NCBI RefSeq assembly: GCF_036013935.1
Contig: NZ_CP107902.1
Span: 1,426,001-1,490,000, forward strand
Direction of reading: 5' to 3'
DNA: 64,000 nt
Origin: Streptomyces sp. NBC_00461
GTDB lineage: Bacteria; Actinomycetota; Actinomycetes; Streptomycetales; Streptomycetaceae
The notes beneath the pieces were generated by a model that made no database searches, was not told the origin of the DNA, and saw only the letters and a program-made list of their open reading frames with translations. A program made the translations under genes and the position numbers. This document shows positions 8,433 to 17,638 of the stretch, in pieces. The stretch's first letter is position 1; each line of letters begins with the position of its first letter.

Positions 8433-9383
8433 ATGGATCACAGCGGGCACGGCATGACCATGGATCTGCCGCCGTTCACGCTGGGGCGGGGTCTTCAGTG
8501 GTCGGCGGACCCGTTCTTCCTCGTGGCCTGCCTGGTGGGGCTCGCGCTGTACGCGTACGGCGTCGTACGGCTGCGACGGCGCGGTGACAAGTGGTCGCCG
8601 GCGCGGACGGTCTCGTTCGTCCTCGGTGTGCTGACCATCGGGCTCGTGATGTGCACGAAGCTGAACGACTACGGCATGGTCATGTTCAGTGTGCACATGG
8701 TGCAGCACATGATCATCAGCATGCTGTCGCCGATCCTGATCCTGCTCGGCGCCCCGGTCACCCTCGCGCTGCGTGCGCTGCCGACCGCCGGGAAGGGCCG
8801 CAAGGGTCCGCGTGAGCTGCTGCTGATGCTGCTGCACAGCCGGTACATGCGGATCATCACGCATCCGGCGTTCACCATCCCGCTGTTCATCGCGAGCCTG
8901 TACGCGCTGTACTTCACGCCGATCTTCGACTCCCTGATGGGCTCCAGGACGGGGCACATCGCGATGATGGTGCACTTCCTCGCCGTGGGTGTCGTGTTCT
9001 TCTGGCCGATCATCGGGGTCGATCCCGGGCCGCAGCGGCCGGGTTATCTGATGCGGATGCTGGAGCTGTTCGCGGGCATGCCGTTCCACGCGTTCTTCGG
9101 CATCGCGTTGATGATGGCGTCGACGCCGATGGTGGAGACGTTCAGGAACCCGCCCGCCTCGCTCGGCATCGACGCGCTCTCCGACCAGACCGCGGCCGGC
9201 GGCATCGCCTGGGCGTTCAGCGAGGTGCCCTCCGTCCTGGTGCTGCTCGCGCTGCTGTTCCAGTGGTACGGATCCGAGCAGCGGCAGGCCAAGCGCTCGG
9301 ACCGGGCCGCCGATCGCGACGGCGACAAGGAACTCGAGGCATACAACGCCTATTTGGCCTCATTGAACGCACGCGGCCGTTGA
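8433..9383 (+). CDS. CtaG-like cytochrome c oxidase assembly membrane protein
   Basis: A 316-residue integral membrane protein with about seven to nine hydrophobic segments and the look of the caa3_CtaG family, linked to copper delivery to cytochrome oxidase. The N-terminus begins MDHSGHGMTM, a His/Met cluster that could bind copper. Further histidines sit in VHMVQHM and MVHFLAV inside membrane segments. The tail after the last segment is charged. ATG at 8433 follows AGGAG by 7 bases. Neighbours are not respiratory genes, so the role is by family only. Confidence 0.85.
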   Translation: MDHSGHGMTMDLPPFTLGRGLQWSADPFFLVACLVGLALYAYGVVRLRRRGDKWSPARTVSFVLGVLTIGLVMCTKLNDYGMVMFSVHMVQHMIISMLSPILILLGAPVTLALRALPTAGKGRKGPRELLLMLLHSRYMRIITHPAFTIPLFIASLYALYFTPIFDSLMGSRTGHIAMMVHFLAVGVVFFWPIIGVDPGPQRPGYLMRMLELFAGMPFHAFFGIALMMASTPMVETFRNPPASLGIDALSDQTAAGGIAWAFSEVPSVLVLLALLFQWYGSEQRQAKRSDRAADRDGDKELEAYNAYLASLNARGR

Positions 9384-9450
9384 AGGCTTCGCCATTCGGA
9401 AGCATTCAGTAGCATGAAGTGCATCGGGGGAACCGCACGGGGGAGCGGTA

Positions 9451-10914
9451 ATGACACTTCGCGCATTTATGCAAGGAGCCGGGAAATCGGCGATCGGTAA
9501 GATCGCCGTCCTGCTCGTTTTCGTTCTGGCGCTCAGCGGCTGTGACCGAAGTGCGCCACTGCTCATGGTGAAGGCGGTGGCCGCGGGGGTGCCTTCTCTC
9601 GCGCCTTTCTTCGACGAGAGCGGCGGTCTGGGCCATGACGCGGTGGTCAGGTCGCAGGCCGTGCAGGAGGCCGTGCACGGGAGTCTGCAGCAAGGGGACA
9701 CACCAGGCCTGTACGGGGGCACGAGGAAGCCGACCATCTGCGACGTCAAGCAGCTCAAGGCCTTCCTCACGGACCCCGTGAACCGGCAGAAGGCGCAGGC
9801 CTGGGCGACCGCACTGGACATCACCACGGCCGGGATCCCGGAATATCTGGACCGGCTCACTCCTGTTCTCCTGCGTCACGACACTCTCGTACAGAACCAC
9901 GACTACAAAAAGGGAAAGGCCGTCCCCTACAACTCCTTGCTCCAGGCGGGAATCGCCGTTCTCGTCGATGAACAGGGACTTCCGGCTGTGAAGTGCTCGT
10001 GCGGAAATCCACTCCGCCCCTTCACGGACGACACGAACAGGATTTCGGTCAAGTTCGAGGACGGCAACAGCAAATGGCGGGGATACCGGCCCTCCTCCGT
10101 GGTGGCCGTGCGGCCCGCGCCACGGAGTATGGAGCGGCTCGCCCTGGTCGATGTCGACGATCCCGGCCGGGGCATCGACCGGCCGGTCGGCACGACGGGC
10201 GGACACGACCAGACCTTCGACACACGCAAGCAGCGTGCGGTGCCCGACCTCGCCGGGACCACGTTCGGGGACGCGAGCCGACGGCTGGCCGACAAGGGGC
10301 TGGCGGTCGGGTACGACGAGAAGGAGCGGCCGCCCGACGACGCACGGGTGACGGCATCGGACCCGCCGACGGGGACCGAGCTCGGGTTCGGGGAGTACGT
10401 GACGCTGAGCGTGGCCGGCGGGACGCCGGGAGGCACGTCCGGGGGGAGGTCCGGGGGAACGTCCGAGGGGTCGACCACTCCCCCGGCGCCGCCTTCGACC
10501 TCCGGGCCGCCGTCCACCGCACGGCCGGCCTCCCCGTCCTCCCCGTCGCCACCGTCCTCGCCATCCTCTCCGTCGTCACCGTCGTCACCGTCGTCACCGT
10601 CCGCCCCGTCGAGCAGCGGGGCGGGGCCCTCGTCCTCCCCGCCGACGTCGAGCGCACCGCCCAGCTCCAAGGCGCCCCCGTCGAGTGAGCCGCCCGGTTC
10701 GCCGCCGACGACGGCCAGGTCGTCCCCGGCCGGCGATCCGGTCACCAGCAGCGCACCGCCACCCAGCGCTCCGGTCACCACGAGCGCCCGGCCGCCCGAG
10801 ACCGTGAGCGCCCCGGCCACGAGCTCTCCGGCCACCAGCGAGCCGCCGGCGAGCAGCGCCCCCGCCACGGGTGAGCCCGCGCTTTCGGGGCCCGCCTCGA
10901 TCGTCATCACGTAG
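9451..10914 (+). CDS. Exported lipoprotein with DUF6777-like and PASTA domains and a Ser/Pro tail
   Basis: A 487-residue lipoprotein: the signal peptide ends in the lipobox LALSGC. Residues about 35-220 form a globular domain resembling the Streptomyces DUF6777 family. Around residues 265-325 is a PASTA-like domain (AVPDLAGTTFGDASRRL ... SDPPTGTELGFGEYV), a fold that in other proteins senses peptidoglycan fragments. The last 160 or so residues are almost only Ser, Pro, Thr, Ala and Gly, a wall-spanning or linker type of tail, coded in part by a CGTCGTCAC triplet repeat. The kinase gene starts 27 bases downstream, so lipoprotein and kinase may form one sensory unit; that is inference. Confidence 0.8.
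   Translation: MTLRAFMQGAGKSAIGKIAVLLVFVLALSGCDRSAPLLMVKAVAAGVPSLAPFFDESGGLGHDAVVRSQAVQEAVHGSLQQGDTPGLYGGTRKPTICDVKQLKAFLTDPVNRQKAQAWATALDITTAGIPEYLDRLTPVLLRHDTLVQNHDYKKGKAVPYNSLLQAGIAVLVDEQGLPAVKCSCGNPLRPFTDDTNRISVKFEDGNSKWRGYRPSSVVAVRPAPRSMERLALVDVDDPGRGIDRPVGTTGGHDQTFDTRKQRAVPDLAGTTFGDASRRLADKGLAVGYDEKERPPDDARVTASDPPTGTELGFGEYVTLSVAGGTPGGTSGGRSGGTSEGSTTPPAPPSTSGPPSTARPASPSSPSPPSSPSSPSSPSSPSSPSAPSSSGAGPSSSPPTSSAPPSSKAPPSSEPPGSPPTTARSSPAGDPVTSSAPPPSAPVTTSARPPETVSAPATSSPATSEPPASSAPATGEPALSGPASIVIT
10571..10597. repeat. Three tandem CGTCGTCAC units
   Basis: A perfect 9-bp tandem repeat (three copies) inside the Ser/Pro-rich tail of the PASTA lipoprotein, coding Ser-Ser-Pro. The unit is a multiple of three, so copy-number change would lengthen or shorten the tail without a frameshift. 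Confidence 0.85.
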
Positions 10915-10941
10915 CGCCCCGCAGAACCCGGGAGTCACCGG

Positions 10942-12792
10942 ATGCATTCAGGATCACCGACGTCGGGAGTGGGCCGGGTCATCGCCGACCGTTATCTGCT
11001 GCTGAACCGGCTCGGCAGCGGCGGCATGGGCCGTGTGTGGCTCGCCCACGACCAGAGACTCGCCTGCGAGGTCGCGCTCAAGGAGATCGTGTTCCGGGAT
11101 CCGGAGCCCGCCGGGGACGAGCGGGAGGCCCGGGTCGCCCGCGCCCGTGCGGAGGCCCGGTACGCGGCGGGGCTGCGCGGCCATCCGCACGTGGTGACGG
11201 TGCACGACGTGCTGGAGCACGAGGGGCTGCCGTGGATCGTCATGGAGTACGTGGCGGGCGCCGTCGACCTGAAGGAGCTGGTCGAGACGCGCGGGCCGCT
11301 CGCGCCCGCCGAGTGCGCCCGCGTCGGGCTCGCCGTACTGGACGCGCTGACGGCCGGGCACGAGCGCGGTGTCATGCACCGGGACGTGAAACCGGCGAAC
11401 ATCCTGCTCGCGCCGGACCGCACCGGGGCGCCGTACGGCCGCATCCTGCTCACCGACTACGGCATCTCGGTGCAGCCGGACGCCGGGGAGACCCGGTACA
11501 CGTTGGCGTCCGTGCTGGTGGGGACGTCGGGCTATCTGGCGCCGGAGCGCGCCACGGGCGGGTCGCCGACCCCGGCCGCCGATCTGTTCTCGCTGGGCTG
11601 CACGCTCTACCACGGCGTCGAGGGCCGGGGCCCCTTCGAGCGCGAGTCGCATCTCGCGGAGGTCACCGCGGTCGTCATGGAGGAGCCGCGTCCGACCGTG
11701 CGGGCCGGCGCGCTGGGCCCCGTACTGCAGGCGCTGCTGGTGAAGGATCCGGGGCGGCGGCCGTCCGCGACGGAGGCGGAGGCGGCGCTGTCGCGGATCG
11801 TCACGTCGCAGGCCGAGGCGTACGCCCGTACGCAGACCGACCTCGGTTCGCAGCCGCCCTGGGCCACGATGTCACCCGGGACGCCCCCTTCCCCTCCTCC
11901 GCCCGGCCCCGGGCCGGACGGCTTCGGGCCCGTCGTCGTGTCGTCGGCGCCCGCCCACCGCCGCAGCGAGCTGCCGCGGGTCCTGCGGGCCGTCATCGCC
12001 GCCTGTCTCGGCCTGGTGCTGGCGCTGGGCGGCGTCTGGTACGCCACGGCGCACCAGAAGAGCGGCGGCGACGGGACCGAGTCGTCGCCGTACGGCACGG
12101 CCGTCGGGCTCGCCCGGCCGCTCAAGGACGGGGAGTGCGTGCTCGCGGACTGGCCGGGCTCGGCGCGTTTCCAGGGCACGCCCCGGCTCGCGCCGGATCC
12201 GACCTGTACGGACAGGGCTCCCGACGGGCAGGTGATGGCGTTCGTGGCGGCGGCGTCGGTGGATGAGGCACGCAGGCTGGGGCCGGCCCGGTGCGAGCAG
12301 CGGACGCAGGAGATCCGGGAACGGCTGGCCGATGTCCGCAGCGTCGCCGTCGTGCCGACACAGGCCGGTTTCGACACCGCGGGACGGCGCACCGCCTGTC
12401 TGGTCCTTGGCGCGCACGGGCCGGTGTACGGGCCGCTCGGCGACCGGCGGAAGGTCGGCACGGCCTTCGCCGACACGGCGAACATGCAGCGGCGCGACTG
12501 TCTCCGGATCCCTTCCAACCGGGACGCCCGCCTGGCGTCCTGCGCCGGCCCGCACGACGAGCAGGTGCTCGGTTTCACCCGGCTGGGCAAGGGCGTCACG
12601 CTCGCCCGAGCCCGTACCGAGTCGGACGCGTCGTGCGCGAAGGACGTGCCGCCGAGCGACTACGGCTTCGACCCGTCGGTCTACACGGCGGGCTCCTGGA
12701 CCAGCGCGGGATCGTGGAAGTCGGGCACGCATTTCGTCGTCTGCACCGTCCGGAAGCAGAACGGGGGCACCATGGAGGGGGACGAATCCTGA
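10942..12792 (+). CDS. Membrane Ser/Thr protein kinase (PknB-type)
   Basis: A 616-residue eukaryotic-type kinase. The N-terminal catalytic domain (about 15-285) shows LGSGGMGRV (P-loop), Lys47 in VALKEI, HRDVKPANILL with Asp148, DYG at 172-174 (in place of the common DFG), and GTSGYLAPE. A Pro-rich linker leads to one membrane segment near 351-373. The external part (about 374-616) contains several cysteines and is not PASTA; the PASTA module sits on the lipoprotein encoded just upstream. Start ATG at 10942. This split of sensor and kinase over two genes is worth noting. Targets are unknown. Confidence 0.92.
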   Translation: MHSGSPTSGVGRVIADRYLLLNRLGSGGMGRVWLAHDQRLACEVALKEIVFRDPEPAGDEREARVARARAEARYAAGLRGHPHVVTVHDVLEHEGLPWIVMEYVAGAVDLKELVETRGPLAPAECARVGLAVLDALTAGHERGVMHRDVKPANILLAPDRTGAPYGRILLTDYGISVQPDAGETRYTLASVLVGTSGYLAPERATGGSPTPAADLFSLGCTLYHGVEGRGPFERESHLAEVTAVVMEEPRPTVRAGALGPVLQALLVKDPGRRPSATEAEAALSRIVTSQAEAYARTQTDLGSQPPWATMSPGTPPSPPPPGPGPDGFGPVVVSSAPAHRRSELPRVLRAVIAACLGLVLALGGVWYATAHQKSGGDGTESSPYGTAVGLARPLKDGECVLADWPGSARFQGTPRLAPDPTCTDRAPDGQVMAFVAAASVDEARRLGPARCEQRTQEIRERLADVRSVAVVPTQAGFDTAGRRTACLVLGAHGPVYGPLGDRRKVGTAFADTANMQRRDCLRIPSNRDARLASCAGPHDEQVLGFTRLGKGVTLARARTESDASCAKDVPPSDYGFDPSVYTAGSWTSAGSWKSGTHFVVCTVRKQNGGTMEGDES

Positions 12793-12805
12793 GGAGGGTG
12801 TTGCG

Positions 12806-12976
12806 ATGCCCGGTTCTGCGGACAGTTCTACGAAAGTGATGGGGGCCGTCACCGTCGGCGGTCTCGTCGTCGTGACCGCCTACACGGTGGCGCTCGGCTC
12901 CAACGGCTGGCTGTGGTTCGGCTGGGTCGTGCTGGGCCTGCTCACCCTCGGGGTGGTGGCGACCCGCAGTACGTGA
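12806..12976 (+). CDS. Small two-segment membrane protein
   Basis: A 56-residue protein beginning MPGSADSSTKVMGAV with two hydrophobic segments separated by LGSNGWLWFG. GAGGAGG lies just upstream of the ATG and overlaps the end of the kinase gene, so it is probably the last gene of that operon. The function is not recognised. Its stop is 3 bases from the stop of the convergent histidine kinase gene. Confidence 0.72.
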   Translation: MPGSADSSTKVMGAVTVGGLVVVTAYTVALGSNGWLWFGWVVLGLLTLGVVATRST

Positions 12977-12979
12977 CGC

Positions 12980-14194
12980 TCACTCCCCGGTCAGCCGCCC
13001 GGCCGAGTGCACGCCCGGCTGGTACTTCGGCAGCCGGGCGGTGATCTTCATGCCCGCGCCGACGGCGGTCTCGATGACGAGCCCGTAGTCGTCGCCGTAG
13101 ACCTGGCGCAGCCGGTCGTCGACGTTGGACAGCCCGATGCCGCCCGAGGGGCTGATCTCGCCGGCGAGGATGCGGCGCAGCAGGCCGGGATCCATTCCGG
13201 CGCCGTCGTCCTCGATGACGACCAGGGCCTCGGCCCCGGCGTCCTGTGCGGTGATGCTGATGTGGCTCTTGCCGGCGGGCGCCGACTTGCCCTCCAGGCC
13301 GTGTTTGACGGCGTTCTCGACGAGCGGCTGCAGGCACAGGAAGGGCAGGGCGACCGGCAGCACCTCGGGGGCGATCTGCAGGGTGACGGAGAGGCGGTCA
13401 CCGAAGCGTGCCCGCACGAGCGCCAAGTAGTGGTCGATGGCGTGGAGTTCGTCCGCGAGGGTGGTGAAGTCGCCGTGCCTGCGGAACGAGTAGCGGGTGA
13501 AGTCGGCGAATTCCAGAAGGAGTTCGCGGGCCCGCTCGGGGTCGGTACGCACGAACGAGGCGATCACGGCGAGCGAGTTGAAGATGAAGTGCGGGGATAT
13601 CTGGGCCCGAAGCGCCTTGATCTCGGCCTCGATCAGGCGGGTGCGGGACTGGTCGAGGTCGGCCAGTTCGAGTTGGACGCTCACCCAGCGGGCGACCTCC
13701 CCGGCGGCGCGGACGAGGACGGCGGACTCGCGCCGGGCGCAGGCGACGAGTGCGCCGTGCACGCGGTCGTCGACGGTGAGCGGGGCGACGACCGCCCAGC
13801 GCACCGGGCAGTCCGGGGTGTCGCAGGTGAGCCGGAAGGCCTCGCCGCGGCCGGTCTCCAGCGGCCCGGCGAGGCGTTCCATGATCTCGGTGCGGTGGTG
13901 GTCGCCCACGCCGTCCCAGACCAGGACCTCCTTCCGGTCCGTCAGGCACAGCGCGTCGGTGCCGAGGAGGGTGCGCAGTCTGCGGGCGGACTTGCGGGCG
14001 GTCTCCCCCGTCAGGCCCGCCCGCAGCGGCGGCGCGGCGAGGGAGGCGGTGTGCAGGGTCTCGAAGGTGGCGTGCTCGACGGGGGTGCCGAGGCCCCCGA
14101 GGCTCTCGGGGCGGGCCGTGCGCCTGCCGAGCCAGAACCCGGCGGCCAGCAGTGGCAGGACGGCCACGCACAGACCGGCGAGGAATCCGCTCAT
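12980..14194 (-). CDS. LytS-type sensor histidine kinase
   Basis: A 404-residue kinase of the LytS/HPK8 group. It has one N-terminal membrane segment (residues 3-24), a GAF-like middle (about 45-200), then the phospho-acceptor block ISPHFIFNSL and the ATPase boxes QPLVENAVKHG, DDGAGMD and GGIGLSNV. Unlike classic LytS it lacks a multi-pass membrane sensor domain; Cys residues near LTCDTPDCPVRW lie in the GAF-like part. The ATG overlaps the stop of the symporter gene by ATGA, so the genes are translationally coupled. The partner is the LytTR regulator at the front of the same operon. The signal is probably related to the transported acid. Confidence 0.9.
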   Translation of the reverse strand: MSGFLAGLCVAVLPLLAAGFWLGRRTARPESLGGLGTPVEHATFETLHTASLAAPPLRAGLTGETARKSARRLRTLLGTDALCLTDRKEVLVWDGVGDHHRTEIMERLAGPLETGRGEAFRLTCDTPDCPVRWAVVAPLTVDDRVHGALVACARRESAVLVRAAGEVARWVSVQLELADLDQSRTRLIEAEIKALRAQISPHFIFNSLAVIASFVRTDPERARELLLEFADFTRYSFRRHGDFTTLADELHAIDHYLALVRARFGDRLSVTLQIAPEVLPVALPFLCLQPLVENAVKHGLEGKSAPAGKSHISITAQDAGAEALVVIEDDGAGMDPGLLRRILAGEISPSGGIGLSNVDDRLRQVYGDDYGLVIETAVGAGMKITARLPKYQPGVHSAGRLTGE

Positions 14195-15903
14195 GCCTTC
14201 GCCTCCGCCCGCAGCGCCTCCGGCAGATGGAAGCGCGCCAGAATCGCCTCCGTCCCGCTCGGCACCCGCCCGGGGGTGGCCAGGGACACCAGCACCATGG
14301 TGAGGAAGCCCAGCGGCACCGACCAGAGAGCGGGCCAGGCGAGCAGCGCGTGCAGCGTGCCGGTCCCCGGGAGGCCCGCCATGGTCACGGCCACGGCCAC
14401 GAACGCGGAGCCGCCGCCGATCAGCATCCCGGCGGCCGCGCCCGGCGGGGTCAGCCGGCGCCACCAGATGCCGAGAACCAGCAGCGGGCAGAAGGACGAC
14501 GCGGACACGGCGAAGGCCAGCCCCACCGCGTCGGCGACCGGCAGCCCGCCCACGATGGCACTGGCGGCGAGCGGAACGGCCATCGAGAGCACCGTCCCGA
14601 GCCTGAAGTGCCGTACACCGCGCGTCGGGAGGACGTCCTGGGTGAGCACTCCGGCCACGGCCAGGGTCAGTCCGGACGCCGTGGACAGGAACGCGGCGAA
14701 GGCGCCGCCCGCGACCAGCGCGCCGAGCAGGTCGCCGCCGAGGCCGCCGATCATGCGGTCGGGCAGCAGCAGGACGGCGGCGTCCGCGTCGCCGGTGAGG
14801 GTGAGTTCGGGGGTGTAGAGCCGGCCGAGGGCGCCGTAGAGGGGCGGCAGGAGGTAGAAGGCGCCGATCAGGCCGAGCACGGCGACCGTGGTGCGGCGGG
14901 CGGCGACGCCGTGCGGGCTGGTGTAGAAGCGGACGACGACGTGCGGCAGGCCCATGGTGCCGAGGAAGGTGGCGAGGATCAGCCCGTAGGTGGCGTACAG
15001 CGGGCGTTCCTCGCGGCCCGTCTCCAGGGAGGTCGACATGCCGCCGTTGGTGCCCCGGTCGGCCCTCGGGACGGGGGCGCCCTCGGCGAAGGTCAGCCGG
15101 GTGCCGGCCTCGATGCGGTGGGTGCCGGCGGGGAGGCGGATCCGCCGCTCGTCGTGCGAACGGCCGTCGATCGTGCCGCTCGCCGTCACGGTGAGCGGGC
15201 GGTCGAGGGTGAGGTCGAGGCCGTCGTCGACGCGTACGACGCGCTGCTCGCGGAAGGTCGCCGGCTCCTCGAAGGCATGCCTTGGTGCCCCGTCGCCCTG
15301 CCAGGCGAGGACCAGGAAGAGCGCGGGGACGAGCAGCGCGGTCAGCTTGAGCCAGTACTGGAATGCCTGCACGAAGGTGATGCTGCGCATGCCGCCCGCG
15401 GCGACGGTCGCGACCACGACGAAGGCCACGATCAGCCCGCCGAGCGACTGCGGCGCACCGGTCAGCACCGTCAACGTCAGCCCGGCGCCCTGGAGTTGGG
15501 GCAGCAGATACAGCCAGCCGACACCGACGACGAACGCCCCGGCCAGCCGTCGTACCGCGTAGGAGGCGAGGCGGGCCTCGGCGAAGTCGGGCAGTGTGTA
15601 GGCGCCGGAGCGGCGCAGCGGGGCGGCGACGAACAGGAGGAGGACCAGATAGCCGGCCGTGTAGCCGACGGGGTACCAGAGCATGTCGGGGCCCTGGACC
15701 AGGACCAGGCCGGCGATGCCCAGGAAGGAGGCGGCGGAGAGGTATTCGCCGCTGATGGCGGCCGCGTTGAGGCGGGGCCCGACGGTGCGGGAGGCCACGT
15801 AGAAGTCGGAGGTGGTGCGGGAGATGCGCAGGCCGAACGCGCCGACGAGGACCGTGGCCACGACGACGAGGGCGACGGCGGGGACGGCGTAGCTGGAATT
15901 CAT
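14191..15903 (-). CDS. Sodium:solute symporter (acetate/monocarboxylate type)
   Basis: A 570-residue SSS-family transporter with about 13 hydrophobic segments, similar to ActP/MctC, which take up acetate, pyruvate or propionate. Family blocks include SGEYLSAASFLGIAG near residue 50 and GLPHVVVRFYTSP. Between segments five and six there is a hydrophilic stretch of about 100 residues (roughly 205-305) predicted to be outside. It is preceded by a DUF485 gene, the usual small partner, and followed by a LytS kinase, which resembles pyruvate-sensing kinase/transporter pairs known in enterobacteria. GAGGA precedes the ATG. Substrate is inferred. Confidence 0.88.
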   Translation of the reverse strand: MNSSYAVPAVALVVVATVLVGAFGLRISRTTSDFYVASRTVGPRLNAAAISGEYLSAASFLGIAGLVLVQGPDMLWYPVGYTAGYLVLLLFVAAPLRRSGAYTLPDFAEARLASYAVRRLAGAFVVGVGWLYLLPQLQGAGLTLTVLTGAPQSLGGLIVAFVVVATVAAGGMRSITFVQAFQYWLKLTALLVPALFLVLAWQGDGAPRHAFEEPATFREQRVVRVDDGLDLTLDRPLTVTASGTIDGRSHDERRIRLPAGTHRIEAGTRLTFAEGAPVPRADRGTNGGMSTSLETGREERPLYATYGLILATFLGTMGLPHVVVRFYTSPHGVAARRTTVAVLGLIGAFYLLPPLYGALGRLYTPELTLTGDADAAVLLLPDRMIGGLGGDLLGALVAGGAFAAFLSTASGLTLAVAGVLTQDVLPTRGVRHFRLGTVLSMAVPLAASAIVGGLPVADAVGLAFAVSASSFCPLLVLGIWWRRLTPPGAAAGMLIGGGSAFVAVAVTMAGLPGTGTLHALLAWPALWSVPLGFLTMVLVSLATPGRVPSGTEAILARFHLPEALRAEAKA

Positions 15904-15913
15904 CGGTCCTCGT

Positions 15914-16309
15914 TCATCGGTCCTCGACGAGGCGGACGAAGTCCCGTTCGTTGCGCTCGGCGCGCCGTACGTACCACAGGGCGAGCAGGACCATCGGGAC
16001 GTAGAGGCAGAAGCCGAGGACCAGCCATTGCAGGCGGCGGGCGTCCGGCATGGCGGCGAACACCAGCGGCAGCGGGCCGATCAGCAGGCCGAGGAAGGCG
16101 AACACGGCCAGTGCGGCGCGGAGTTGGCTGCGCATCAGGGAGCGGACGTAGGTGTGGCCGAGGGTGGTCTGCTCGTCGATCTCGGTGCGCGGGCGGTAGT
16201 AGCCGGAGGCGGGGTACCGCCCGCGCGAGCGAAGCCCGGCACGCGGAAGGGTGCGGCGGGGCGGGCCGGTGACGACGACGCGCCGCTCGGCGGGGTCCTG
16301 GCTGGGCAC
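15914..16309 (-). CDS. DUF485 membrane protein, symporter partner
   Basis: A 131-residue protein with two membrane segments (about 75-125) and an Arg-rich N-terminal part. DUF485 proteins regularly precede ActP/MctC symporters, here 10 bases upstream. GTG at 16309 starts two bases after the stop of the LytTR gene, and its ribosome site lies inside that gene, so the three genes form one operon. Its biochemical role is not established. Confidence 0.8.
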   Translation of the reverse strand: MPSQDPAERRVVVTGPPRRTLPRAGLRSRGRYPASGYYRPRTEIDEQTTLGHTYVRSLMRSQLRAALAVFAFLGLLIGPLPLVFAAMPDARRLQWLVLGFCLYVPMVLLALWYVRRAERNERDFVRLVEDR

Positions 16310-16311
16310 GG

Positions 16312-17064
16312 TCAGGGCCTCCTCATCAGCAGGTCCCGCAGTTCGCGCGTGTGGCGGCGGCTGACCTGGAGTTCCTCGCCGCCGACCAGGACGCTCACCG
16401 TGCCCGCGTCCAGGCGGAGTTCGCCGACGTGACGCAGGGCGACGAGGTGGCGGCGGTGGATGCGGACGAAGCCGCGGGAGCGCCAGCGCTCCTCCAGGGT
16501 GGACAGCGGGATCCGTACGAGGTGGCTGCCCCGGTCGGTGTGCAGGCGGGCGTAGTCGCCCCTGGCCTCGACGTGCGTGATGTCGCCGACGGCGACGAAG
16601 CGGGTCACACCGCCGAGTTCGACGGGTATGTGGTCGGGGTCGGGTTCGTGCACGGGGATGCGCGGGGCGGTGGTGCCGGTGAGTTCGGCGGCTCGGCGGA
16701 TCGCCTCCGCGAGGCGTTCCCTGCGGACCGGCTTGAGCACGTAGTCGACGGCCTTGAGGTCGAAGGCCTGCACGGCGAAGTCCTCGTGGGCGGTGACGAA
16801 CACGACCAGCGGCGGCTTCGCGAACCCGGTCAGCAGCCGGGCGAGGTCGAGGCCGTCGAGGCCGGGCATGTGGATGTCGAGGAAGACGACGTCGATCGCC
16901 TCCGGCCCGCCCGGACCGGACTCCAGCGCCCGGTTGATGCGGCGCAGCGCCTCGGTGGCGTCGCCGGCGCCCTCCGCGCCGGCGATGCGGGGATCGGCGT
17001 TCAGGAGATAGAGCAGTTCCTCCAGTGAGGGGCGTTCGTCGTCGACGGCGAGGGCGCGCAGCAT
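16312..17064 (-). CDS. LytTR-family response regulator
   Basis: A 250-residue regulator. The receiver domain (1-120) has the acidic pair DDE near the start, phospho-acceptor Asp in VVFLDIHMPG, Thr in VFVTAHED and Lys in YVLKPV. The C-terminal LytTR DNA-binding domain (about 150-248) shows VGDITHVEARGDYARLH and GFVRIHRRHLVAL. It is the first gene of the operon with DUF485, symporter and kinase, and likely drives that operon. No -35/-10 pair was evident to me. Confidence 0.92.
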   Translation of the reverse strand: MLRALAVDDERPSLEELLYLLNADPRIAGAEGAGDATEALRRINRALESGPGGPEAIDVVFLDIHMPGLDGLDLARLLTGFAKPPLVVFVTAHEDFAVQAFDLKAVDYVLKPVRRERLAEAIRRAAELTGTTAPRIPVHEPDPDHIPVELGGVTRFVAVGDITHVEARGDYARLHTDRGSHLVRIPLSTLEERWRSRGFVRIHRRHLVALRHVGELRLDAGTVSVLVGGEELQVSRRHTRELRDLLMRRP

Positions 17065-17141
17065 GAACCCGGAGTGTAGGTGGAATCAGCACGCCAGGAC
17101 ATGTGCCGGGCGTGGACGTTCCTGCTGGATACAGTGCCGAC

Positions 17142-17627
17142 ATGAACAGCAGGCCCGCGCCGTTCGACCAGACCGACCGGAAGATCATCAACGCGCTCAT
17201 GGTCAACGCCAGGACGAGCTTCGCCGAGATCGGTGCCGCCGTCGGGCTGTCCTCCACGGCCGTCAAACGGCGCGTGGACCGGCTGCGCGAGACGGGCGTG
17301 ATCACCGGGTTCACGGCCACGGTGGAGCCGTCGGCGCTCGGCTGGCGCACGGAGGCGTACGTCGAGGTGTACTGCGAGGGCGCGGCCCCGCCTCGACGGC
17401 TCGCGGAGGTGGTCCGCAACCATCCGGAGATCACGGCGGCGATGACGGTGACCGGCGGCGCGGACGCGCTGCTGCACGTGCGGGCGCGGGACGTGGACCA
17501 CTTCGAGGAGGTGCTGGAGCGGATCCGCGTCGAGCCCTTCATCCGGAAAACGATCAGCGTGATGGTGTTGTCCCATCTGCTCCCGGAAAGCCCGGAGGCG
17601 GGCGCCACCCAGCCTGCTCCCGAATAA
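17142..17627 (+). CDS. Lrp/AsnC-family regulator
   Basis: A 161-residue Lrp-type protein with a winged helix at the N-terminus (TDRKIINALMVNARTSFAEIG ... SSTAVKRRVDRL, split here for length) and a C-terminal RAM-type ligand domain (VTGGADALLHVRARD). Such proteins form octamers and sense amino acids. The gene lies directly upstream of ddaH-rocD, and three inverted repeats fill the gap, so control of arginine-derivative breakdown is the likely job. Start ATG at 17142; a clear ribosome site is lacking. Confidence 0.9.
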   Translation: MNSRPAPFDQTDRKIINALMVNARTSFAEIGAAVGLSSTAVKRRVDRLRETGVITGFTATVEPSALGWRTEAYVEVYCEGAAPPRRLAEVVRNHPEITAAMTVTGGADALLHVRARDVDHFEEVLERIRVEPFIRKTISVMVLSHLLPESPEAGATQPAPE

Positions 17628-17638
17628 ACATCCGGATG

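Noticed and set aside
10480..10700. Possible regulatory microsatellite region
   Set aside because: The repeats are in frame and explained by the Ser/Pro-rich tail of the lipoprotein.
14152..16272. A 706-residue open frame on the plus strand
   Set aside because: It is antisense to the symporter and DUF485 genes and has a low-complexity composition; stop-free antisense frames are common in high-GC DNA.
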